From Posidonia oceanica (lineage: Eukaryota > Streptophyta > Magnoliopsida > Alismatales > Posidoniaceae), in the NCBI GenBank assembly GCA_037176725.1, contig JAZBRS010000026.1, positions 61,296,501 through 61,360,500 on the forward strand: DNA of 64,000 bases. The letters run 5' to 3'. Within the stretch, counting starts at the first letter, position 1; each line of letters opens with the position of its first letter. Positions 58,901 to 64,000 of the stretch are shown piece after piece. Both the position numbers and the translations under genes were made by a program. The notes under the pieces are model-generated. The model was not told where the DNA came from, did no database searches, and was given only the letters and a program-made list of their open reading frames with translations.

Positions 58901-59519
58901 GGGTGTTGGAGGCACTGGATCAGGTAGAATGGAAGAGGAGGACGAGGTTTGTTCAGAGGAGGAAGAAGGAGAGGAATTGGGTGGCTCTCAGGACTCTGGG
59001 TGTTCTCTCTCTGGACGACAAAAGAAAGAGTCGATAAGGAGGAGCGGAGGCCAGGCTTTATCAGGGCTCCGGATTGGGTTGAGCGCGCTGGGATTTGAAT
59101 TCCCACCGGCACGGGCCGCTGGAGCTGATGGAGACGAGCGGTCGGCAAGGGGACTGGCAATAAATGCCCCGGAAGACACGCTGAGAGCTGAGGTGATCGA
59201 GAGGGAAGAAAGGAAATTGAATTTGAAGAGGAGAGGGAGATGGCTGGCGGGAGAGGGAGATGGCTGGCGGGAGAGGAAGAAGGAGAAGGAGGGAAGAAGG
59301 GTGAGGATGCTGGTGTGGGCCGGGCCTGTGCGGAGGAAAAGAAAAAATAAAAGAAAAAGAAAAGAAAGGAGGGAGTCTGGGCCGGGCCAAGAGGAGAAAA
59401 GGAGAGTTGGAAAAGAAAGAAGAAAAAAGGAAGAAGGAGAAAAAGAAAGGAAGAAGGGGAAGGAGAAAAATAAAAATAAAAATAAGAATAAAAATAGAAA
59501 TGATTTGAAAATATTTTTG

Positions 59520-60290
59520 AAGTAGTTTTTTTTAAGTTAGGATTTTTGATTAGGTTTTTAATGATTGTTTTTAATTAGCTAATTAGGATTAGAAAGAGTT
59601 TTAATTTTGATTTAAGTTTTTAGGATTTTGATAAGTCTTCTTTGATTTGTTTTCTTGATTTTCTTTTAAATGTTTGTTAAAATTTTTTTTAATTGTTTTT
59701 AAGTTATGTTTTTCATGTTAAGTTGGGGTTTTTAATTAGTATTTTTTAATGGGTTGTTTTTAATTGGTTAGGATGAGTTTTGGTTTTTAGATTTTAGTCT
59801 TTTTTTCTTGAGTCTTCTTTGATTTGTTTTTAATTTTGTTTGTTTAGTTCTTTTAATATTTTTTTAGTTAAGTTTTTCTTGCTAAGTTTTTGTTAAATGT
59901 TTTTTAAATTGTTTCGAGTTTTTTGATTGTTTCTTTTTCCTTTTTAATTAAGTTTTCAAATTGTTTCTTTTAGATTTGTTAAGTTAAGTTTTTTCTTAAT
60001 TACTTGTCTTATTATTTTAAGTTGTTTCTTTCTTTTTGGGATTTGTTTTTTGATTATTTTCACTAGGGTTCTTACTTTTTGTTTGTTTTGAGTATATTCG
60101 GGTTTTTGCTTGATTTTATAACATTTTCTTTTTATTAGTTTTGTATTTTTTAGATTGCCCTCATAACTTTTAGTTTTAGTTAGGTTTGGTTAGGTTTTTG
60201 TTTTTAATTGCTTGTTTAAGTTTTAAATTGTTTCTTTTTAGGATTTTGATTTGTTTTTCTTTTGTTTTAGAGTTTTAAAGGTTTTTTAAG
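59520..60290. repeat. T-rich (A-rich in LTR sense) low-complexity zone of LTR M
   Basis: Irregular TTTTTAATTAG/GTTTTTGATT words. In LTR sense this is A-rich. The same zone in LTR N (62170-63075) is A-rich on its own sense strand, so the strand asymmetry is a family trait. Confidence 0.75.
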
Positions 60291-61005
60291 GGTTTTTTAG
60301 AGATTTAGTAAAAGAAAGTAAAAGAAAAGGAAAAGGAAGAAGAAAAGGGAGAAATGAAGGAGTAAAGAAGAAAGAGAGGAGTGGAAGGAAAATAAATATT
60401 AGAAAATCAAGAAATAAGCTAAAAATAAAATATAAATATAAATAAAATACAGAAGAGATAGATGCACAGGATGGGCCCACAGCCAGGCAAGGAGAAGAGA
60501 GAGAAGGGAGTGAAAAGAAGGAGAATAATCAGGAGAGAGAGAGAGGAGAGAGAAAAGAATAATCTAGGAGAGAGAAAAGGATAATTTGGGTAAAAAAAGG
60601 GGTTAGAGGTTTAGAAAAGAGGTGAAATTTGAGGAGTGTGTGGGCTAGAGTCTCTAGTATTGGACCTAGGATTTGGGTTTGGATTTTGGAAGGTTTCGGA
60701 AGGATTTTGAGGTGTAGAAAAAATGGTAGTTTTACCTAGATTTTCTAGGGCTTCTGGGAGTGGCTTTGGTTTGAAAATTTTAAGGATTTTTGGTAGGTTT
60801 GCTAAGTTGGGGGATGGTGAATTTTTCTATGGTTTTTGGGTAGTTTTTGGGCTTAGGAAAGGGGTGTGATTCTAGGTTAGGTTTGGGCTCGTTTTGAATA
60901 GAAGGATGAAAAGGAATAGTGTAGGTTTGGACCTAGATTTGGATTCAGAAGCCATCAGAAGATTTCAATTGATTCAGCCTGTCAAAATGGGGTGTCAACA
61001 ACGGC

Positions 61006-61711
61006 AAGTGCGTTGGATAAGCCGAAAGGCATAACCGTAAACTCATAATGGCCATACCGCATCCAGAAGGCAGTCTTCTGAATGTCTGAATCATGGATCC
61101 TCAACTGGTGATATTCTGATCTCAAATCAATCTTCGAGAAGACAGAAGCAGACTGCAACTGGTCAAACAGGTCTTCAACAAGGGGCAAGGGATACGTGTT
61201 CTTCACCGTAAGCTGATTCAACATCCGGTAGTCTACACACAATCGGAGTGAACCATCCTTCTTACGAACAAACAAGACATGCGCTCTCCATGGAGACACA
61301 CTTGGCCTGATGAACCCCTTGTCCAGCAACTCCTGTAGCTGGGCCTTGAGCTCTCGCAACTCAGCTAGCGCCATCCGATAAGGATTCTTCGCAATAGCAC
61401 CACTACCCGGAATCAGCTCAATAAAGAACTCTACTTCCCTGTGAGGTGGCATGCCAGGCAAATCATCCGGGAAAACGTCGGGATATTCACACACAACAGA
61501 TATGTTGTGAACACTCGACTCCAGAGAAGTAGAGGTAACCACACTAGTAAGGTACCCCACACATCCCTGAGACAAAGACTTGTAAGCCTTCATAGCAGAA
61601 ATCACAAGCCTAAGCTCACCCTGGCGCACACCTTGCACAAAGAAGGAACCAGCCCCAGCAGCTCCAAAGAAAATCCTCCTACGAGCACAGTCGATCAAAG
61701 CAGAATGTTGG
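61006..61711 (-). pseudogene. Chromovirus L pol: N-terminal RT
   Basis: Minus strand from 61711: [12 protein letters not shown] and [14 protein letters not shown] (end of the protease-RT linker). Then [120 protein letters not shown] and [10 protein letters not shown], the last abutting LTR M. The first catalytic Asp ([10 protein letters not shown]) is present. No stop in this 235-codon part. It joins the section at 54963 in the intact element and is cut on the right by LTR N. Confidence 0.9.
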
Positions 61712-64000
61712 TGTCGACACCCCATTTTGACAGACTGAATTAGTGGATCTTTCTCTGGTGGCTTCAAAACCCTTCCACAACAAAACCCATCCTTTCTTCA
61801 ACCGAGAAAACCACCCAAAAACACTAGGAAAATCCATCCTTTCTTCAACCTAGAAAATCATCCAAAAACCCTAGAAAACAAAGATAAAACAATCCTAAAA
61901 TCCAATCAAACCCTAAACCAAAACCCATTCCAAACCCTAAACCCCAACCTTCCAAAAATCCATCAAAAATCCCATTTAAAACCATGGAAAACCTTAGATT
62001 AAATCTTAGGTCAAACCCTAGAAACCCTGGTCACACACCTGCACAAAACCCCTCTAAATTCAGGTATTTATCCTCCCAATCTCTCCTCATTATCCTTTTC
62101 TCTTTCCTCATTATTCTCCCCCTTTCTTCTTCTCCCTCCTTCTTCAAACTCAATATCAGTCCCATTTAACACTTTTTAAAACAATTAAAGAGAAAAATCC
62201 AACTAGAAAAATAAATCAAACACCTAAAAATAATTCAAAAGAAAATCTAATTAAAAACAAATCAAAACAACCCAAAGACAGTTAAAACTAATTAAAAATA
62301 AATTAAAACAAACTAAAAGACTTAAAAACGATTTAAAACAATTAAAAAACAAATTTCAAGACTTAAAGCAATTAAAAAACAAATTTCAAAACTTAAAGAT
62401 AATTAAAACAAATCAAAACCCATTAAAAACAATTAAAGAAGCAAGCATAAGAAAAAACCATTCAAAACCCTTAAAAAGGAAAACAATCTAAAAATCCAAT
62501 CAAAAACCTTAAAACAATTAAAGAAAAATTAAAACAACTAACAAACGTAAAATTAAAAGGAAAGACTTAAATAATCAAATAATTAAAAAAACTCCAAGAA
62601 AACAATTAAGGAAAACAAATCAAAAGTTTAAGAGAAACAATTAAAAAGTTTAGAGAACAATCAGGAAAAAAGAACAAACAAAAACAATTAAGAAAAAGAA
62701 AGGCACAAGAAAAACAACAAAAAACCCTAATTAAAAATTTTTTTAACAAAGAAACAATTAATCAAAGGAAGAAAAAGAAAAAAAACACATAAGGATAAAA
62801 CCAATTAAAAAACTTAAACAAATCAACAAATTTAAAAACAATTAACAATTAAAATCAAAAGCGAAAAGCTTAATCAAATTAAAAAACTTAAAAACAATTA
62901 AAAACTTAAAATTGAAAAGGAAAACTTAAAATAAAAAAGCAAACTTAAATCAAGAGGAAAATTTAAACAATTAAAACAATCAAGAAATTTTTTTTAAAAA
63001 AAACTATTAACAAACTTAAAAGAATAATTAAAAGGAAGACCTAAAAATAATTACATAAAATTCTAAAACAAATCCAATTTTAAAAAAAAACCAAAATCCA
63101 AATTCCTTTTCTTTTTCTTCTCCTTTTTTCTTTCTTCATCATTTTTTTTTCTTTTCTCCTTCTTTTCTTCCATTTCCTTCTCCTTTTATTTCTCCTTTTC
63201 TCTACATCCAAAGCCCAGCACACCTCTCCTTCCTCCAATTCTTTTTTCTTTTTTTCACTGTGCTCCAAGCGCAACCCAACTTCCCACTTCTTCCTTCCCT
63301 TCTTCCTCCTCTCTTCCTCTCCTCTCCAAACACAAACGACAAATCCCCCTCTCCCGTGATCTCCCTCCATTTTCAAACCTCACCTGACATCCCAAGACTT
63401 CCGGCCTCCTCCCATGCCCTGTGGCCGAAGACAAGGACCTTACCATCCCCTCCATGCCCTGCCATTGGTGGCAGAAGACCAAGACTTTCACTCCCCTTGA
63501 CCTCACTCACACACAGAGAGAAGAGAGGGAGAACAAAACCGAAATCCCACCCAGAACGCCTAGATTTGGACACACTCAAACCCAGAACCCTCTTGCCTTC
63601 CTTGTGCACACTCCAGAGCCAAAAACACCCAAGAATTCCCCATGAAATCGCCCCCCAAACCCTTCAGCACCCACTCCTCACAGAGCTGCCTTCTCAATTG
63701 CCAAACCAGCACCACAGCCATCAGAAGCCTCTCAAATTTCACCACCCCACTCACCAAGCAACCACATTCCCGAACCACCCAGCATCTCAACCCGAAACCT
63801 CCCACAGCCCCGACAAACCACTACAAACACCTTCTGCAGCCAATTGTCCAGAAGTCTCCAAAATCCACACCGCCCTCCAGAAGCCCCATCACCCCAATTA
63901 AACTGCACCGCCATGCTCCTGGGACATCCACCAACCCAGAGGAACCTCCACCTTGGCCTGGAGAGCCACACACCGCCGAGACGACCTCAGCTCCACTGCA
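61712..64000 (+). mobile_element. LTR N (family of M), plus orientation, continues beyond the window
   Basis: Starts TGTCGACACCCCATTTTGACA, almost the same as the start of M. It is inserted in chromovirus L (expected target duplication GTTGG at 61707-61711). Order of zones as in M: a CCCTAAAC/AAAACCC-rich beginning, an A-rich zone (62170-63075), a pyrimidine tract (63090-63330) and a C-rich zone to the window end. The C-rich zone gives long Pro/Ser/His-rich frames that are not accepted as genes. Whether N belongs to a complete element cannot be seen. Confidence 0.75.
62170..63075. repeat. A-rich, G-poor zone of LTR N
   Basis: About 900 bp of AATTAAAAACAA/AAACTTAAAA words with very few G on the sense strand, followed by a CT-rich tract. 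Counterpart of 59520-60290 in LTR M, in opposite orientation. Confidence 0.8.

Larger units (their letters stand above)
54969..61000 (-). mobile_element. Solo LTR M (Ogre/Tat-like, 6032 bp), minus orientation
   Basis: Minus strand begins TGTTGACACCCCATTTTGAC (61000) and ends GATTACTACA (54969). It interrupts the chromovirus RT between NALA and AFMEL. The flanks GCAGC (54964-54968) and ACGGC (61001-61005) look like a 5-bp target duplication with two transitions. There is no primer site, gag, pol or second LTR, so a solo LTR is the simplest reading. It carries the conserved block (55249-55330), a 30-bp array (55622-55940), an ATGCAATTT-rich zone (56650-57450), a C-rich zone on its sense strand (57830-59200) and an A-rich zone on its sense strand (59520-60290). 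Confidence 0.75.
49434..61711 (-). mobile_element. Chromovirus L (Tekay/Del-type Gypsy), minus orientation, split by LTR M
   Basis: 3' LTR at 49434-52528, then pol in the order integrase, RNase H, reverse transcriptase going rightwards (minus-strand element), interrupted at 54969-61000 by LTR M and cut at 61711 by LTR N. Gag, protease and the 5' LTR are outside the window. The long LTR (3.1 kb) with TGTAACACCCGGG...CGTTACA ends and the pol sequence fit the Tekay/Del clade of chromoviruses. It is inserted in hAT J (TGTAG at 49429-49433 is the expected target duplication). Confidence 0.88.

Noticed and set aside
58369..59160. 263-codon open frame on the minus strand within LTR M, and a 213-codon plus-strand frame in LTR N (63260-63901)
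   Set aside because: Both are Pro/Ser/Gln/His-rich products of a C-rich, G-poor strand. By eye they do not align convincingly with each other and show no domain. Composition explains them.

Overview
The window is plant nuclear DNA, from a flowering plant whose genome is large and rich in transposons. The evidence is chromovirus and Tat/Ogre-type Gypsy elements, Copia elements, a plant L1-type LINE carrying a DUF4283 ORF1, BED-finger hAT transposons, a CACTA terminus, and fragments of plant genes (FAR1-related factor, proteasome RPN1). I do not name a species. No complete, clearly functional transposon gene is present. The best candidate host gene is a two-exon Pro-rich gene on the minus strand at 43262-45670.

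Layout. 1-4194: internal edge, tRNA-Arg primer site and 3.9-kb 5' LTR of an Ogre/Tat-like element (A, minus), inserted into the remains of a related LTR (B, plus, 4195-6234). B in turn interrupts a FAR1-related (FRS) gene fragment at 6235-6466. 8395-23270: a decayed Copia element (C), split by an ACACGA-rich repeat (D). D was itself split by a 9.3-kb gag-only LTR element (E, 10707-19998, with two LTRs of exactly 1437 bp) and by a related solo LTR in reverse orientation (F, 20666-22555, perfect GGTTA target duplication). 23407-26496: hAT element G. 26497-30846: mostly unassigned AT-rich DNA with two RPN1 exons, a CACTA-type end and an ~80-bp tandem repeat. 30852-41492: Copia element H with 216- and 213-bp LTRs and CGAGG duplications. 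It is interrupted in its gag zinc knuckle by a nearly full-length LINE (I, 32028-38011). 41493-45900: unassigned DNA, then the Pro-rich gene and a partial duplicate of its promoter and first exon. 45904-49433: hAT element J, same family as G, containing a 933-bp Tip100-like hAT (K). 49434-61711: Tekay/Del-type chromovirus L (minus), inserted in J, with a 6.0-kb solo LTR (M) inside its reverse transcriptase. 61712-64000: start of another LTR (N) of M's family, in opposite orientation.

The genes here do not form a pathway. The window is a stratigraphy of insertions: hAT J, then chromovirus L, then LTRs M and N; Copia C, then repeat D, then E and F; Copia H, then LINE I. The most unusual signal is at the 5' junction of LINE I. 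Exactly between the target-site duplication and the LINE lie 33 bp that are the reverse complement of the first 33 nucleotides of plant U2 snRNA. This fits an RNA-templated (twin-priming-like) joining event on U2 snRNA during LINE insertion.
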